Shown here one piece after another: positions 26,106 to 37,621 of a stretch of DNA of 64,000 bases. The stretch lies in the NCBI RefSeq assembly GCF_000691525.1, contig NZ_JMDW01000011.1, forward strand, positions 1 to 64,000, in the 5' to 3' direction. Numbering within the stretch: position 1 is the stretch's first letter; each line of letters opens with the position of its first letter. This DNA comes from Mycolicibacterium neoaurum ATCC 25795. GTDB lineage: Bacteria; Actinomycetota; Actinomycetes; Mycobacteriales; Mycobacteriaceae. A program made the position numbers and the translations under genes. The notes under the pieces are model-generated. The model worked only from the letters and a program-made list of their open reading frames with translations. It was not told where the DNA came from and made no database searches.

Positions 26106-26648
26106 GTGAGTGACCCCGACGACCACGACGGCCCACCCCGCTCGCTGATCATCGCCGCCGTCGGCGTCGCCGTCGCCGCCGTGATCGTGCTACTGACCTT
26201 CGCGGCCACCAGACAGGCGGCGCCGGAAGAGAAGCCGGTGGCGATCGCCGCGGCGCCGGCACCGCAGGCAGAGTCCGCCGAATGCGTCGCCCTGATGGAG
26301 GCGTTGCCCGAGCAGCTCGGCGACTACCGGCGCGCCCAAGCCGTCGAACCCGTGCCTGCCGGGGCGGCGGCATGGCGCGCCGAGCCGTCGACGGATCCGG
26401 TCATCATGCGGTGCGGGCTGGAACGACCGGTCGACTTCCGGGTTGGCACGCCGGTGCAGGTGGTCGACGACGTCCAGTGGTTCGAGGTCAGCCAGGACGG
26501 GGTGAGCACGTGGTTCGCCGTCGATCGCCCGACCTATGTCGCGTTGACGCTGCCGTCGGGCTCGGGCCCGACGCCGATCCAGCTCATCTCCAAGGCGATA
26601 GCGCGGACCATGCCCGCCCAGCAGCCCGATCCGGCTCCGGCGCGCTGA
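26106..26648 (+). CDS. DUF3515 family membrane-anchored protein
   Basis: The 180-residue protein has one N-terminal membrane helix (about 12-35) and an extracytoplasmic domain with two cysteines (ECVALM and IMRCGLE) that could form a disulfide. Length, layout and position beside ddl match the actinobacterial DUF3515 family (M. tuberculosis Rv2980). Function is unknown; conservation next to D-Ala-D-Ala ligase suggests a cell-envelope role. Its stop abuts the convergent ddl stop. Confidence 0.85.
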   Translation: MSDPDDHDGPPRSLIIAAVGVAVAAVIVLLTFAATRQAAPEEKPVAIAAAPAPQAESAECVALMEALPEQLGDYRRAQAVEPVPAGAAAWRAEPSTDPVIMRCGLERPVDFRVGTPVQVVDDVQWFEVSQDGVSTWFAVDRPTYVALTLPSGSGPTPIQLISKAIARTMPAQQPDPAPAR

Positions 26649-27746
26649 TCAGCGCAGGCCGGTGCCGCGCGCGACCGCGGTCTCGACCATGGTTGCCAGC
26701 AGCGTCGGGTAATCCAACCCGCTGGCCGCCCACATCCGCGGATACATCGAGATGGTGGTGAAGCCCGGCATCGTGTTGATCTCGTTGATCACCGGACCGT
26801 TCTCGGTGAGGAAGAAATCGACCCGCGCCAGCCCCTGACAGTCGATGGCCCGGAACGCCCGGATGGCCAGGGCGCGCAGGGCCTCGGCCACCTCGTCGTC
26901 GACCTTGGCCGGCACGTCGAGCTCGGCCGCATCCTCCAGATACTTGGTGGCGAAGTCGTAGAAAGTGTCCTCACGATCGCGCACCCCGGCGACCCGGATC
27001 TCACCGATCTCGCTGGCCTCGACGCGGCCGTCGGGGAATTCGAGTACACCGCATTCGACCTCGCGGCCGATGATGGCCGCCTCGACGATCACCTTCGGAT
27101 CGTGGCGGCGCGCCTCGGCGATCGCCTCGGGCAATTGATCCCACGCCGTCACCCGGCTCACCCCGATCGACGAGCCTCCGCGCGCGGGCTTCACGAAGAC
27201 CGGAAGGCCAAGCCGCTCACGATCATCGAGGCTCACGGTCTGCTGGTGAGGCCGCAGTACGACGTGGTCCCCGATCGGCAGGCCGTCGGCGACGAGGAGT
27301 TTCTTGGTGAATTCCTTGTCCATCCCGGTGGCGCTGGCCAGCACTCCGGCTCCGACGTAGGGCACCCCGGCGAGCTCCAGCAGGCCCTGGATGGTGCCGT
27401 CCTCGCCGTACGGACCGTGCAGTACCGGAAAGACGACGTCGACGGCGGCCAACACGGCACCGGCCCCCTCGCCGAGGGACAACAGCTCACCGCGGCGCAC
27501 CGGGTCCGCGGTCAACGCGAGCGCGGTGCCGTCGGCAACGGCGGGCAACCGGCCGCCGGTGATGGCCAACGTCTCGGGCCTGCCGTCGGTCAACACCCAC
27601 GAACCATCCGGAGTGATGCCGACGGCGACCACCTCGAAGCGTTCCGGATCGAGATTGCGCAGGATGCTGCCTGCTGAAACACAGGAAATCCCGTGCTCGG
27701 AGCTGCGTCCGCCATAGACGACGGCGACTCGGGTACGGGCACTCAC
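26649..27746 (-). CDS. ddl: D-alanine--D-alanine ligase
   Basis: The 365-residue ATP-grasp ligase has the N-terminal [14 protein letters not shown] loop, the [16 protein letters not shown] segment, [15 protein letters not shown] in the ATP site and [10 protein letters not shown] near the C-terminus. It joins two D-alanines for the peptidoglycan stem peptide and is the target of D-cycloserine. GTG 27746 starts the frame; TAGCCT lies 9 nt upstream. It is ddlA in M. tuberculosis (Rv2981c). Confidence 0.97.
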   Translation of the reverse strand: MSARTRVAVVYGGRSSEHGISCVSAGSILRNLDPERFEVVAVGITPDGSWVLTDGRPETLAITGGRLPAVADGTALALTADPVRRGELLSLGEGAGAVLAAVDVVFPVLHGPYGEDGTIQGLLELAGVPYVGAGVLASATGMDKEFTKKLLVADGLPIGDHVVLRPHQQTVSLDDRERLGLPVFVKPARGGSSIGVSRVTAWDQLPEAIAEARRHDPKVIVEAAIIGREVECGVLEFPDGRVEASEIGEIRVAGVRDREDTFYDFATKYLEDAAELDVPAKVDDEVAEALRALAIRAFRAIDCQGLARVDFFLTENGPVINEINTMPGFTTISMYPRMWAASGLDYPTLLATMVETAVARGTGLR

Positions 27747-27786
27747 AACCTGCAGAGGCTACCGGCTCCCGGTCGGGGTCGGCGTC

Positions 27787-28884
27787 TCAGGTGAGCGCGC
27801 GCTCGATGTCGGCGACGATATCGTCGGTGTCCTCGATGCCCAGCGAGATGCGTGCGAACCCGTCCCCGACCGGATCGCCCCAACGGGCCCGGCGATCCAC
27901 GCAGGTGTGCAGTCCACCGAAACTCGTCGCGGCCACCAACAGCTCGCTGCGTTCGACCAGACCGTGGACGGCGGCAGCATCGGCCAATTCCACGGCCACC
28001 AGAGAACCGAATCGCCGCATCTGCTCGACGGCGACGGCGTGTGACGGATCGTCGGGCAGGCCCGGATAACGCACCGAACGCACCGCCGGATGATCGCGCA
28101 GCATCAACGCAACGGCCTGGGCATTGCGGCACTGCCGGTCGATGCGCAGTCCCGCACTGCCCAGACTGCGCAATGCCAGCCAGGCCTCGAAGGCCCCGAG
28201 CACCGGGCCTGCGAGCAACCGGTCGCGCTCGATTCTCGCCATCAGCTCCGGATGGCAGCCCGCGACATACCCGGCCAGCAGGTCGCTGTGTCCGGACAGT
28301 GCCTTGGTGGCACTGGCCACGACGAGGTCGGCGCCCAGCGACAGCGGCTGCACACCGAACGGTGTGGCTGCGGTGTTGTCGACGATCAGCGTGGCGCCGC
28401 GGGACCGGCAGATTGCCGCCAGCCGATGCAGGTCGACGACGTCGAGCGTCGGATTGACCGGTGTTTCGGCCAGCACGACATCGGCGCCGCCCGCCGCCTC
28501 ACACATCTGCGCGGCAGTGGCTTCGATGACGGTGACTCCGCGCGGGGCAAGGTATTCCGTGGCGTAACGACGCACCTGGTAGTAGCCGTCGGCCGGTACC
28601 ACCAGAGTCGCCTGCGGCATGGCCAGCACCCGCAGGACGGCGCTGATCGCACCCATGCCGGACCCGAACGCGAGCGCCCAGGTCGCGCCCTCGAGCTCGG
28701 CGAGCCCCGATTCCAGGCCGCGCCACGTCGGATTCGAGGCCCGTCCATAGGTATCCAAGGGGGCCGACTCGTCCGCGGACAGGTGGTATGCCGATGCCGG
28801 TACCGGCACCGGGGCCACCGGTGAACCTGGAATCCCTTGGTGACCAACAGCTTTGACGCTGCGGGTGGAGTCTCCGTAATCCAT
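27787..28884 (-). CDS. Cystathionine gamma-lyase/synthase-type PLP enzyme
   Basis: The 365-residue fold-type I PLP enzyme belongs to the Cys/Met metabolism family. The Schiff-base lysine is in SATKALSGHSD, and the phosphate-binding part is FGSGMGAISAVL. It could be a cystathionine gamma-lyase or a related lyase; sequence alone does not fix the reaction. It is slightly shorter than typical MetB or CGL. It lies 7 bp downstream of gpsA and 40 bp upstream of ddl, all on the same strand. It is not part of the M. tuberculosis order that I remember. Confidence 0.87.
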   Translation of the reverse strand: MDYGDSTRSVKAVGHQGIPGSPVAPVPVPASAYHLSADESAPLDTYGRASNPTWRGLESGLAELEGATWALAFGSGMGAISAVLRVLAMPQATLVVPADGYYQVRRYATEYLAPRGVTVIEATAAQMCEAAGGADVVLAETPVNPTLDVVDLHRLAAICRSRGATLIVDNTAATPFGVQPLSLGADLVVASATKALSGHSDLLAGYVAGCHPELMARIERDRLLAGPVLGAFEAWLALRSLGSAGLRIDRQCRNAQAVALMLRDHPAVRSVRYPGLPDDPSHAVAVEQMRRFGSLVAVELADAAAVHGLVERSELLVAATSFGGLHTCVDRRARWGDPVGDGFARISLGIEDTDDIVADIERALT

Positions 28885-28891
28885 GGGCGTC

Positions 28892-29890
28892 CTACTCGGG
28901 TTTGGTGCTGCGACCCAACAACAACATCACGGCCTGTTCCACCGACAGACCCTGATGACACACGCGGTAGACCGCATCGGTCAATGGCATCTCGACGTCA
29001 TAGCTGGAGGCCAGGGCGAGCACCGATTGGCACGAGGTCGCCCCTTCGGCGACATGGCCTTGCACTGCCTGCAGTGCCGACTCCATCGAACCGCCCCGCC
29101 CCAACCGCTCTCCGAAACTTCGGTTCCGCGACTGTGGCGAGGTGCAGGTGGCCACCAGATCACCGACGCCGGCCAATCCGGCGAGCGTTGCACCTTTGGC
29201 GCCCAACGCGATTCCCAGGCGCATGATCTCCGCCAGTCCCCTCGTGATGATCGCCGCGGAGGTGTTCTCGCCGAGCCCGGCACCGGCAGCCATCCCACAG
29301 GCCAGCGCGATGACGTTCTTGCAGGCGCCGCCGATCTCGGCACCGACCACATCGGAGTTGGTGTACGGACGGAAGTACGCCGTCGACAGGGCCCGCTGCA
29401 GGGCGACTGCGCGACCGGAATCGGCACACGCCACAACGGTCGCTGCCGGCTGCTCGTCGGCAACCTCCTTGGCCAGGTTCGGCCCGGTCACCACCGCCAC
29501 CCGGGACGGATCCGCACCGGTCACCGCGACGATCACCTGGCTCATCCGCATCAGGGAATCCAACTCGATCCCCTTGGCCAGACTCACCAGGGTCGCGTCA
29601 TCACCGATCAGCTGGTTCCAGTCGGTGAGATTGGTGCGCAAGGTCTGCGAGGGCACCCCGAGCAACACCGTGCACGCTCCGTCGAGGGCCTCGGCCGGAT
29701 CACCGGTGGCCCTGATCGAACCGGGCAGGGCCACATCTCCGAGATAGTCCGGATTGCGATGCGTCGCATTGATCTGCGCGGCCAATTCGGGGCGCCTGGT
29801 CCACAACCGAACCCCATTACCCGCGTCTGCCAGCACCTTGGCCAGCGCTGTTCCCCATGCACCGGCACCCATCACAGCGGCTTCGACCAC
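28892..29890 (-). CDS. gpsA: Glycerol-3-phosphate dehydrogenase [NAD(P)+]
   Basis: The 332-residue enzyme has an N-terminal Rossmann motif ([17 protein letters not shown]) and the C-terminal GpsA domain with the catalytic Lys in [15 protein letters not shown]. It makes sn-glycerol 3-phosphate for phospholipids. GTG 29890 is preceded by TAGGGT and 6 nt, consistent with leaderless transcription. It is divergent from fbiD by 43 bp. It corresponds to gpdA2 (Rv2982c). Confidence 0.96.
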   Translation of the reverse strand: MVEAAVMGAGAWGTALAKVLADAGNGVRLWTRRPELAAQINATHRNPDYLGDVALPGSIRATGDPAEALDGACTVLLGVPSQTLRTNLTDWNQLIGDDATLVSLAKGIELDSLMRMSQVIVAVTGADPSRVAVVTGPNLAKEVADEQPAATVVACADSGRAVALQRALSTAYFRPYTNSDVVGAEIGGACKNVIALACGMAAGAGLGENTSAAIITRGLAEIMRLGIALGAKGATLAGLAGVGDLVATCTSPQSRNRSFGERLGRGGSMESALQAVQGHVAEGATSCQSVLALASSYDVEMPLTDAVYRVCHQGLSVEQAVMLLLGRSTKPE

Positions 29891-29903
29891 GACTCAACCC
29901 TAG

Positions 29904-30593
<690 letters not shown>

Positions 30594-30613
30594 CCGCACT
30601 ACTGGAATGAGCG

Positions 30614-32803
30614 ATGGGGATAGGCGATGATCGAACAATGACCGAAGTCGAGACATCCGCAGCCGATCGAACGATCGCCGAAACTCCCGACTCGGCGCCC
30701 GACGCGCCACCGGCCGCGTCGGCAGCGGCGATCGACGACAGCCTGCCAGAAGACCGTTATCTCAATCGCGAGCTGAGCTGGCTGGACTTCAACGCCCGGG
30801 TGCTGGCGTTGGCCGCCGACAACTCGCTGCCACTGCTCGAACGCGCGAAATTTTTGGCCATCTTCTCGTCGAATCTCGACGAGTTCTACATGGTGCGGGT
30901 CGCGGGGTTGAAGCGGCGCGATGAGATGGGCCTCTCGGTGCGCTCCGCCGACGGTCTGTCCCCGCGCGAGCAACTGCGCCGCATCGGGGAACGCACCCAG
31001 CAGATCTCCAGCAGGCACGCCCAGGTATTCCTCGAAGCGGTGCGACCGGCACTGGCCGAGAAGGGAATAGTGATCGTCAGCTGGGCGGACCTCGGTGAAG
31101 ACGAACGGGCCACCCTGTCGACCTACTTCCACGAGCAGGTTTTCCCGGTCCTCACCCCGCTCGCCGTCGACCCGGCCCATCCCTTTCCCTTCGTCAGTGG
31201 TCTGAGCCTCAATCTCGCGATCACTGTCCGCCAGCCCGACGACGGCACCCAGCACTTCGCCCGAATCAAGGTGCCCGACAACGTCGACCGCTTTGTCGAA
31301 TTGCCGCGGCGCGCCGACGGCGACGGCGCGCAGGGGCCCATCCGGTTCCTGCCCCTCGAGGAACTGATCGGCGCGTTTCTCTCGGTGCTGTTCCCCGGCC
31401 TGGACATCGTGGAGCAGCACGCGTTCCGGATCACCCGCAACGCCGATTTCGAAGTGGCCGAGGATCGGGACGAAGACCTGTTGCAGGCGTTGGAACGTGA
31501 GCTGGCGCGCAGGCGCTTCGGTTCGCCGGTCCGCCTCGAGGTCGCCGACGATATGACCGAGAACATGCTCGAGCTGTTGTTGCGCGAGCTCGACGTGCAC
31601 CCCGGTGACGTTATCGAGGTGCCAGGACTGCTGGACCTTTCGTCACTGTGGCAGATCTACGGTGTCGACCGCCCCGATCTGAAGGACCGCCCGTTCGTCC
31701 CCGCCACGCCCGCGGCCTTCGGTGAGCGCGAGACTCCCAAGAGCATCTTCTCGACGCTGCGCGACGGTGATGTGATGGTGCACCACCCCTACGACTCGTT
31801 CTCCACCACGGTGCAACGATTCATCGAGCAGGCTGCGGCCGATCCGAACGTGCTGGCCATCAAGCAGACGTTGTACCGGACCTCCGGCGACTCACCGATC
31901 GTCAATGCCCTCATCGACGCGGCCGAGGCAGGAAAGCAGGTCGTGGCCTTGGTGGAGATCAAGGCGCGCTTCGACGAACAAGCCAACATCAAATGGGCCC
32001 GCGCCTTGGAACAGGCGGGTGTCCACGTGGTCTATGGCTTGATCGGACTGAAAACACACTGCAAGACAGCTCTGGTGGTGCGGCGGGAAGGTTCGACCAT
32101 TCGTCGCTACTGCCATATCGGTACCGGCAACTACAACCCGAAAACTGCACGGTTGTACGAAGATGTGGGGTTGTTGACGGCCTCCCCCGATATCGGTGCG
32201 GATCTGACCGATCTGTTCAACTCGCTCACCGGTTACTCCCGCAAGGTTGCCTATCGCAATCTGTTGGTGGCACCCCATAGTGTGCGCAAGGGAATCATCC
32301 GGCGCATCGAGCAGGAGACAGCGGCACATCAGGAGAACGGCCGGGGCCAAATCCGGTTGAAGGCCAACGCGTTGGTCGACGAGCAGGTGATCGATGCCCT
32401 CTACCGCGCCTCACAGGCCGGTGTCAGGGTCGAGGTGGTGGTGCGCGGAATCTGCGCGCTACGGCCCGGCCAGCCCGGTCTCTCGGAGAACATCGTGGTG
32501 CGGTCCATTCTGGGCCGGTTCCTGGAGCACTCGCGAATTATTCACTTTCGCGCCATCAACGAGTTCTGGATCGGCAGTGCCGACATGATGCATCGTAATC
32601 TGGACCGTCGCGTGGAAGTGATGGCCCAGGTGAAGGATCCGCGGCTGACCGCCCAGTTGGACGACATGCTCGAGTCCACCATGGATCCGGCGACCCGGTG
32701 CTGGGAGCTACAAGCCGACGGTCGCTGGATCGCGTTACCGCTGCCCGGGCAGACGGTACGGGATCACCAAGTGGAGCTCATGGCCAGGCACCGTGCGCCG
32801 TGA
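30614..32803 (+). CDS. ppk: Polyphosphate kinase 1
   Basis: The 729-residue PPK1 begins with a variable Ala-rich N-tail, then the core from [20 protein letters not shown]. The catalytic-site histidines lie in [13 protein letters not shown] and [21 protein letters not shown]. It reversibly polymerises phosphate from ATP. ATG 30614 is used; an in-frame ATG at 30638 is a possible alternative, and neither has a strong Shine-Dalgarno. mutT1 follows after 38 bp. Confidence 0.97.
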   Translation: MGIGDDRTMTEVETSAADRTIAETPDSAPDAPPAASAAAIDDSLPEDRYLNRELSWLDFNARVLALAADNSLPLLERAKFLAIFSSNLDEFYMVRVAGLKRRDEMGLSVRSADGLSPREQLRRIGERTQQISSRHAQVFLEAVRPALAEKGIVIVSWADLGEDERATLSTYFHEQVFPVLTPLAVDPAHPFPFVSGLSLNLAITVRQPDDGTQHFARIKVPDNVDRFVELPRRADGDGAQGPIRFLPLEELIGAFLSVLFPGLDIVEQHAFRITRNADFEVAEDRDEDLLQALERELARRRFGSPVRLEVADDMTENMLELLLRELDVHPGDVIEVPGLLDLSSLWQIYGVDRPDLKDRPFVPATPAAFGERETPKSIFSTLRDGDVMVHHPYDSFSTTVQRFIEQAAADPNVLAIKQTLYRTSGDSPIVNALIDAAEAGKQVVALVEIKARFDEQANIKWARALEQAGVHVVYGLIGLKTHCKTALVVRREGSTIRRYCHIGTGNYNPKTARLYEDVGLLTASPDIGADLTDLFNSLTGYSRKVAYRNLLVAPHSVRKGIIRRIEQETAAHQENGRGQIRLKANALVDEQVIDALYRASQAGVRVEVVVRGICALRPGQPGLSENIVVRSILGRFLEHSRIIHFRAINEFWIGSADMMHRNLDRRVEVMAQVKDPRLTAQLDDMLESTMDPATRCWELQADGRWIALPLPGQTVRDHQVELMARHRAP

Positions 32804-32841
32804 CAGGAACCCCCCGATGATGACCACGTATAGGAGTTGAT

Positions 32842-33756
32842 GTGTCGGACGCGCCGACCCGCCGCACGAAGAAGACAGTCCACGCGGCGGGCGCGGTGTT
32901 GTGGCGGGATCACGCCGGGCACACCGAGGTGGCGCTGGTACACCGTCCGCGGTACGACGATTGGTCCCTGCCCAAGGGAAAAGTCGACCCCGGTGAGACC
33001 CACCCGGTCACCGCGGTACGCGAGATCGGCGAGGAAACCGGTTACGCCGCACGGCTCGGACGACGGCTGTCGGTGATCACCTATCCGATCGGCGACACCA
33101 CCAAGCGGGTCGTGTATTGGGCGGCCGAGGCCGTCGACGGCAAGTTCCGCCCGGCCGACGAAGTCGACGAGATGCTCTGGCTACCCCCGAAACAGGCGCT
33201 CAAACACCTGCAGTATCCGGCCGATCGCAAAGTGCTGCGCCGTTTCACCAAAGCACCGCACGATACCGAGACGGTACTGGTCGTGCGGCACGGCCGTGCG
33301 GGGTCGCGCTCGAAGTTCAAGGGTGATGACCGCAAGCGCCCCTTGGACAAGCACGGCCGTGCGCAGGCGGAATCACTGGTGGCGCAACTGCTTGCATTCG
33401 GGGCCACCGCGGTGCACGCCGCGCCACGGGTGCGCTGCAGCCAGACGGTCGAGCCGCTGGCTCAAGAGTTGGGCGTCGGGATCGAGTTGGAACCCGCCTT
33501 CACCGAGGAGGCCTACGCCGACGATCGCAAGGCCGCTCGGCACCGACTGCTCGATATCGCGGGCGCCGGAGGTGTTCCGGTGATCTGCACACAGGGAGCC
33601 GTGATACCCGATCTGATCAGCTGGTGGTGTGATCGTGGGGACGTGCGTCCGGACAAGTCGCGAAATCGTAAGGGCAGCACGTGGGTGTTGTCGTCGGTCG
33701 CAGGGAGGCCCATTGCGGCCGACCATCTGGGTAGTCCGCTGGGCATCCTCGACTGA
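32842..33756 (+). CDS. mutT1: Nudix hydrolase fused to a histidine phosphatase (MutT1)
   Basis: The 304-residue protein has two domains. The N-terminal Nudix domain has the box from GKVDPGET to REIGEETGY (about residues 52-74), and the C-terminal histidine phosphatase domain starts at [15 protein letters not shown]. In mycobacteria MutT1 clears 8-oxo-dGTP and diadenosine polyphosphates. The start is GTG 32842. It matches Rv2985 in domain order and place, and ends 15 bp before the bidirectional terminator shared with hupB. Confidence 0.95.
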   Translation: MSDAPTRRTKKTVHAAGAVLWRDHAGHTEVALVHRPRYDDWSLPKGKVDPGETHPVTAVREIGEETGYAARLGRRLSVITYPIGDTTKRVVYWAAEAVDGKFRPADEVDEMLWLPPKQALKHLQYPADRKVLRRFTKAPHDTETVLVVRHGRAGSRSKFKGDDRKRPLDKHGRAQAESLVAQLLAFGATAVHAAPRVRCSQTVEPLAQELGVGIELEPAFTEEAYADDRKAARHRLLDIAGAGGVPVICTQGAVIPDLISWWCDRGDVRPDKSRNRKGSTWVLSSVAGRPIAADHLGSPLGILD

Positions 33757-33770
33757 GATTCGCTGCGCAC

Positions 33771-33812
33771 TGCAAAAGCACCCCAAACCGGCTGGTTTGG
33801 GGTGCTTTTGCA
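33771..33812. terminator. Bidirectional intrinsic terminator, mutT1/hupB
   Basis: A perfect 19-bp stem with a GGCT loop joins 33771-33789 to 33794-33812. The arms contain AAAAGCACCCC and GGGGTGCTTTT, so each direction has a GC stem followed by a T stretch. It separates the convergent mutT1 and hupB genes. Confidence 0.93.
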
Positions 33813-33828
33813 GTACGGGTATTCCGAC

Positions 33829-34494
33829 TTAGCGACGACCGCGCTTCGCGGGAGCCTTCTTGGCCGGAGCCTTCTTGGCCGGAGCCTTGGCGGCAGTGGC
33901 CTTCTTGGCCGGAGCCGCCTTCTTGGCAGCGGGTGCAGCCTTCTTCGCGGCGGGTGCAGCCTTCTTCGCGGCGGTGGTCTTCTTGGCCGGAGCCGCCTTC
34001 TTGACCGCGGTGGCCTTCTTGGCCGGAGCCGCCTTCTTCACAGCGGTGGCCTTCTTGGCCGGAGCCGCCTTCTTGGCCGGAGCGGCCTTCTTGGCAGCGG
34101 GTGCGGCCTTCTTCACTGCGGCACGCTTGGCCGGAGCAGCCTTCTTGGCGGCGCCGCGCTTGGCCGGAGCCGCCGCGACACCACGCTTGACGGCGGGGCC
34201 GTCGGCCGGGAGCCGCTGCGCGCCAGAAACAACCGCCTTGAACTGCGCTCCGGGACGGAAGGCCGGAACCGACGTCGGCTTGACCTTCACCGTCTCACCC
34301 GTGCGCGGGTTACGAGCGACACGGGCAGCGCGACGACGCTGCTCGAAAACACCGAAACCGGTGATGGTGACGCTCTCGCCCTTGTGCACGGCACGCACGA
34401 TGGTGTCGACGATGTTCTCAACCGCGGCAGTAGCCTGTCGACGATCGGTGCCCAACTTGGTTGTGAGTGCGTCGATGAGCTCTGCTTTGTTCAT
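33829..34494 (-). CDS. hupB: HU-family nucleoid protein with Lys/Ala/Pro-rich tail
   Basis: The 221-residue protein has an N-terminal HU domain of about 90 residues ([22 protein letters not shown] in the DNA arm) and a long tail built from repeated [11 protein letters not shown] units, like mycobacterial HupB and histone H1. It compacts DNA and also affects iron handling and cell-wall traits in mycobacteria. ATG 34494 follows a GGAGGG Shine-Dalgarno. The repeated tail DNA could change length by slippage. Confidence 0.96.
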   Translation of the reverse strand: MNKAELIDALTTKLGTDRRQATAAVENIVDTIVRAVHKGESVTITGFGVFEQRRRAARVARNPRTGETVKVKPTSVPAFRPGAQFKAVVSGAQRLPADGPAVKRGVAAAPAKRGAAKKAAPAKRAAVKKAAPAAKKAAPAKKAAPAKKATAVKKAAPAKKATAVKKAAPAKKTTAAKKAAPAAKKAAPAAKKAAPAKKATAAKAPAKKAPAKKAPAKRGRR

Positions 34495-34515
34495 GCAAAC
34501 CCTCCGAAGTCCAGT

Positions 34516-34530
34516 GGTCCACTTTGGACC
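34516..34530 (-). promoter_or_regulatory. Small hairpin in the hupB 5' UTR
   Basis: GGTCCA and TGGACC form a perfect 6-bp stem with a 3-nt loop between the predicted hupB transcription start and its ribosome site. The role is unknown; it could stabilise the mRNA or bind a protein. Confidence 0.35.
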
Positions 34531-34541
34531 GACTAGAGGAC

Positions 34542-34571
34542 ACGGTAAACCCATTTGCTGCATATTTCCAA
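34542..34571 (-). promoter_or_regulatory. hupB promoter
   Basis: On the reverse strand TTGGAA (34566-34571), an 18-bp spacer and TACCGT (34542-34547) form a good sigma-A promoter about 45 bp ahead of the hupB ATG. Confidence 0.6.
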
Positions 34572-34657
34572 GAGCCACGCACAGTTTCAGCGGTAGCTGA
34601 GAGAAATTCGGCAATCCGATTGGCCCACTTGGGTAGTGGTACCGGCGTTCGAGAAAG

Positions 34658-34692
34658 CGGTTGCCGGGCCATATTTGAGGGCCCGGCAACCG
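34658..34692 (-). terminator. Terminator of leuCD
   Basis: A 13-bp perfect stem (CGGTTGCCGGGCC pairs with GGCCCGGCAACCG, 9-nt loop) starts 6 bp after the leuD stop. It is followed on the reverse strand by CTTTCTC, a weak T-rich tail. Confidence 0.75.
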
Positions 34693-34697
34693 CGAAT

Positions 34698-35291
34698 TCA
34701 GGCCGGCAGGGTGCGGGGTTTGAAGCTCGGCCGACGCTGTTCGAAAGCGGTGATTTCATCCTGTTTCCGCAGCGTAAGGCCTATATCGTCGAGACCTTCC
34801 AGCAGCCGCCATGCGGTGTAGTCATCAATAGTGAACGGCACCATGACCGTTCCAGCGGTGATGGTTCGATCTTGAAGATTCACAGTGATTTCCAGGCCCG
34901 GATTCTGCTCGATCAGCTTCCACAGAAGTTCGACATCATCCTGAGAGACCTGAGCCGCCAACAGTCCCGCTTTTCCGGAGTTGCCCCGGAAGATATCGGC
35001 GAACCGGGGCGAGATGACGACCCGGAAGCCGTAATCCATCAGCGCCCAGACGGCATGCTCCCGGGAAGATCCGGTACCGAAATCCGGACCCGCGACCAAG
35101 ACCGAACCCTTGTCGAATGGGGCGAGATTCAGGATGAAGGACGGATCATTGCGCCAGGCTGCGAACAAACCGTCCTCGAAACCCGTTCGGGTGACGCGCT
35201 TCAAATAGACCGCCGGGATGATCTGGTCGGTGTCCACATTGGACCGGCGCAACGGGACGCCGATGCCGGTGTGGGTCTGGAATGCCTGCAT
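34698..35291 (-). CDS. leuD: 3-isopropylmalate dehydratase small subunit
   Basis: The 197-residue swivel-domain subunit has the family start ([31 protein letters not shown]) and the [17 protein letters not shown] substrate loop. It forms the LeuCD enzyme that isomerises 2-isopropylmalate in leucine synthesis. It lies 12 bp behind leuC and ends at a clear stem-loop. Confidence 0.97.
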   Translation of the reverse strand: MQAFQTHTGIGVPLRRSNVDTDQIIPAVYLKRVTRTGFEDGLFAAWRNDPSFILNLAPFDKGSVLVAGPDFGTGSSREHAVWALMDYGFRVVISPRFADIFRGNSGKAGLLAAQVSQDDVELLWKLIEQNPGLEITVNLQDRTITAGTVMVPFTIDDYTAWRLLEGLDDIGLTLRKQDEITAFEQRRPSFKPRTLPA

Positions 35292-35303
35292 GTCCTGGTA
35301 CTC

Positions 35304-36761
35304 CTAGCGCTTGGCGGAAATCGGGGCCAGATCGGCCGGCGACGACAGGGTTCCACGCACCGCGGTGGCGGCGGCCACCGCGGGCGAGACCAGATGGGTG
35401 CGACCACCCTTGCCTTGCCTGCCCTCGAAATTGCGATTGGACGTCGATGCGCACCGCTCGCCCGGGGCGAGTGTGTCCGGGTTCATCCCGAGACACATCG
35501 AGCAGCCGGCCTGCCGCCATTCGGCACCGGCTGCGACGAAGATCTCACCGAGACCCTCGGATTCGGCCTGCTGCCGCACGCGCATCGAGCCCGGAACGAC
35601 GAGCATCCGCACGCCATCGGCCAACGTACGGCCGTCCAGGATCTCGGCGACCACGCGCAGGTCCTCGATACGGCCGTTGGTGCACGAGCCGACGAAGACC
35701 GCGTCCACCGGGATGTCGCGCATCGGCGTGCCCGGCCGAAGGTCCATATAGGTCAAGGCTTTCTCCGCGGCCTGACGCTCATCGTCGCTGAGCATCATCT
35801 CGGGATCCGGGACGTCGGCAGACAGCGGGACACCCTGTCCGGGGTTGGTGCCCCAGGTGACGAAGGGACTCAGCGAGCTCGCGTCCAGGTACACCTCGGT
35901 GTCGAATTCGGCCCCGTCGTCGGTGCGCAACTGCCGCCAGGCCGCCACCGCGGCATCCCAGTCCGCACCGGTCGGGGCGTGCGGCCGACCCTTCAGGAAC
36001 TCGAAGGTGGTGTCGTCCGGCGCCACCATCCCGGCACGCGCTCCGGCTTCGATGCTCATATTGCAGATCGTCATCCGGCCTTCCATGGACAGCGATTCGA
36101 TGGCGCTCCCCCGGTATTCGATGACGTGTCCCTGACCGCCCCCGGTCCCGATCTTGGCGATCACCGCCAAGATGATGTCCTTGGCGCTGACGCCTGCGGG
36201 CAGTTCGCCGTCGACATTGACCGCCATCGTCTTGAACGGCTTGAGGGCCAAAGTCTGGGTCGCCATGACGTGTTCGACCTCGGAGGTGCCGATACCCATG
36301 GCGATCGACCCGAACGCCCCATGGGTCGAGGTGTGGCTGTCACCGCAGACGATCGTCATGCCCGGCTGGGTCAGGCCCAACTGCGGGCCGATGATGTGCA
36401 CGATGCCCTGCTCCGAATCGCCCATCGGATGCAACCGTATTCCGAACTCCGCACAGTTCCGGCGCAGGGTTTCGACCTGGGTGCGCGAGATCGGGTCGGC
36501 GATCGGCTTGTCGATATCGACCGTCGGAACGTTGTGATCCTCGGTGGCGATCGTCAGGTCGGGTCTGCGCACCGGCCGCCCGGCCAGACGCAGACCGTCG
36601 AAGGCTTGCGGACTGGTCACCTCGTGCACGAGGTGCAGGTCGATGTAGATCAGGTCCGGCTCCTTGGCCGCACCCTCACCGGCACCGTGGACCACGATGT
36701 GGTCCTCCCAGACCTTTTCGGCCAGGGTACGAGGCCGCGAATTCGACTGCGTCTGCTCCAT
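35304..36761 (-). CDS. leuC: 3-isopropylmalate dehydratase large subunit
   Basis: The 485-residue aconitase-family subunit has the three iron-sulfur cysteines in VGSCTNGR and CSMCLGM, plus the [13 protein letters not shown] segment. It carries the 4Fe-4S cluster and catalyses leucine-pathway isomerisation with LeuD. The gene is divergent from an IclR-family regulator with 76 bp between starts, and that regulator probably controls it. Confidence 0.97.
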   Translation of the reverse strand: MEQTQSNSRPRTLAEKVWEDHIVVHGAGEGAAKEPDLIYIDLHLVHEVTSPQAFDGLRLAGRPVRRPDLTIATEDHNVPTVDIDKPIADPISRTQVETLRRNCAEFGIRLHPMGDSEQGIVHIIGPQLGLTQPGMTIVCGDSHTSTHGAFGSIAMGIGTSEVEHVMATQTLALKPFKTMAVNVDGELPAGVSAKDIILAVIAKIGTGGGQGHVIEYRGSAIESLSMEGRMTICNMSIEAGARAGMVAPDDTTFEFLKGRPHAPTGADWDAAVAAWRQLRTDDGAEFDTEVYLDASSLSPFVTWGTNPGQGVPLSADVPDPEMMLSDDERQAAEKALTYMDLRPGTPMRDIPVDAVFVGSCTNGRIEDLRVVAEILDGRTLADGVRMLVVPGSMRVRQQAESEGLGEIFVAAGAEWRQAGCSMCLGMNPDTLAPGERCASTSNRNFEGRQGKGGRTHLVSPAVAAATAVRGTLSSPADLAPISAKR

Positions 36762-36807
36762 GGATATCTCTATTCGGCTCGGGCGTACCGCCGTGACGGG
36801 CTGGCAA

Positions 36808-36843
36808 TCTCACGATGCGGAACGCTAGTATCTCCCTGTGAGA
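36808..36843 (+). promoter_or_regulatory. iclR leaderless promoter and possible operator
   Basis: TAGTAT (36826-36831) lies 6 nt before the GTG start at 36838, a leaderless layout. TCTCAC (36808-36813) and GTGAGA (36838-36843) form an inverted repeat around it, with a 24-bp spacer. This could be a regulator site controlling both iclR and leuC. Confidence 0.4.
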
Positions 36844-37539
36844 CAGGATAGCGGTATCGGCGTGCTCGACAAAGCGGTGGGAGTACTGCACACCGTGGCC
36901 GAGTCCCCCTGCGGGCTGGCCGAACTGTGCGAACGCACGGGGCTTCCGCGGGCCACCGCCCACCGGTTGGCCGCGGGGCTGGAAGTGCACCGGTTGTTGG
37001 CCCGGGACAACGAGGGGCGCTGGCGGCTGGGCCCGGCACTGACCGAACTCGCCGGACAGGTCAACGATCCCTTGCTGGCCGCCGGTGCCGCGGTGCTGCC
37101 GCGGCTGCGCGAGCTGACCGGCGAGAGCGTGCAGCTGTATCGCAGGGAAGGCAATTCACGGGTGTGCGTGGCATCCCTTGAGCCGCCCGTCGGCTTGCGC
37201 GACACGGTCCCCGTCGGAACCCGGCTACCGATGACGGCCGGCTCCGGGGCCAAAGTACTGCTGGCCTACAGCGATCCGGCATCACAACAGGCGATCCTGC
37301 CCGCCGCCAAATTCAGCGAGCGAACCCTGGCGGAAGTCCGCAAACGTGGCTGGGCACAGAGCGCGGCCGAGCGCGAGACCGGTGTCGCCAGCGTGTCCGC
37401 CCCGGTGCGCGACGGCCGCGGTGCCGTCATCGCCGCCATTTCCGTCTCGGGCCCGATCGACCGGATGGGCCGGCGTCCGGGCGCCCGCTGGGCGGCCGAC
37501 CTGTTGGCCGCGTCCGAGGCACTCACCCGTCGGCTCTAG
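36838..37539 (+). CDS. IclR-family regulator next to leuCD
   Basis: The 233-residue protein has a winged HTH (LAELCERTGLPRATAHRLAAGLEVHRLL) and a C-terminal IclR effector domain. Position and strand match Rv2989 of M. tuberculosis and LtbR of Corynebacterium, which represses leuCD and leuB. It is divergent from leuC, so autoregulation and leuCD repression are likely. The GTG start appears leaderless. Confidence 0.92.
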   Translation: MRQDSGIGVLDKAVGVLHTVAESPCGLAELCERTGLPRATAHRLAAGLEVHRLLARDNEGRWRLGPALTELAGQVNDPLLAAGAAVLPRLRELTGESVQLYRREGNSRVCVASLEPPVGLRDTVPVGTRLPMTAGSGAKVLLAYSDPASQQAILPAAKFSERTLAEVRKRGWAQSAAERETGVASVSAPVRDGRGAVIAAISVSGPIDRMGRRPGARWAADLLAASEALTRRL

Positions 37540-37621
37540 CAAACTCATCGCCGTCCGTTTATCGTTTACCCAGTGGCGCATTTCCGCGCCGGGGGAGGTC
37601 TGGACCACGGGTTCACAATCA

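Noticed and set aside
33840..34180. Dispersed repeat element in the hupB region
   Set aside because: The repetition is fully explained by the Ala/Pro/Lys tail of HupB.
34524..36851. 775-residue plus-strand frame opposite leuD and leuC
   Set aside because: It is a shadow of the highly GC-biased leuCD codons; His/Arg/Gly-rich and without domains.
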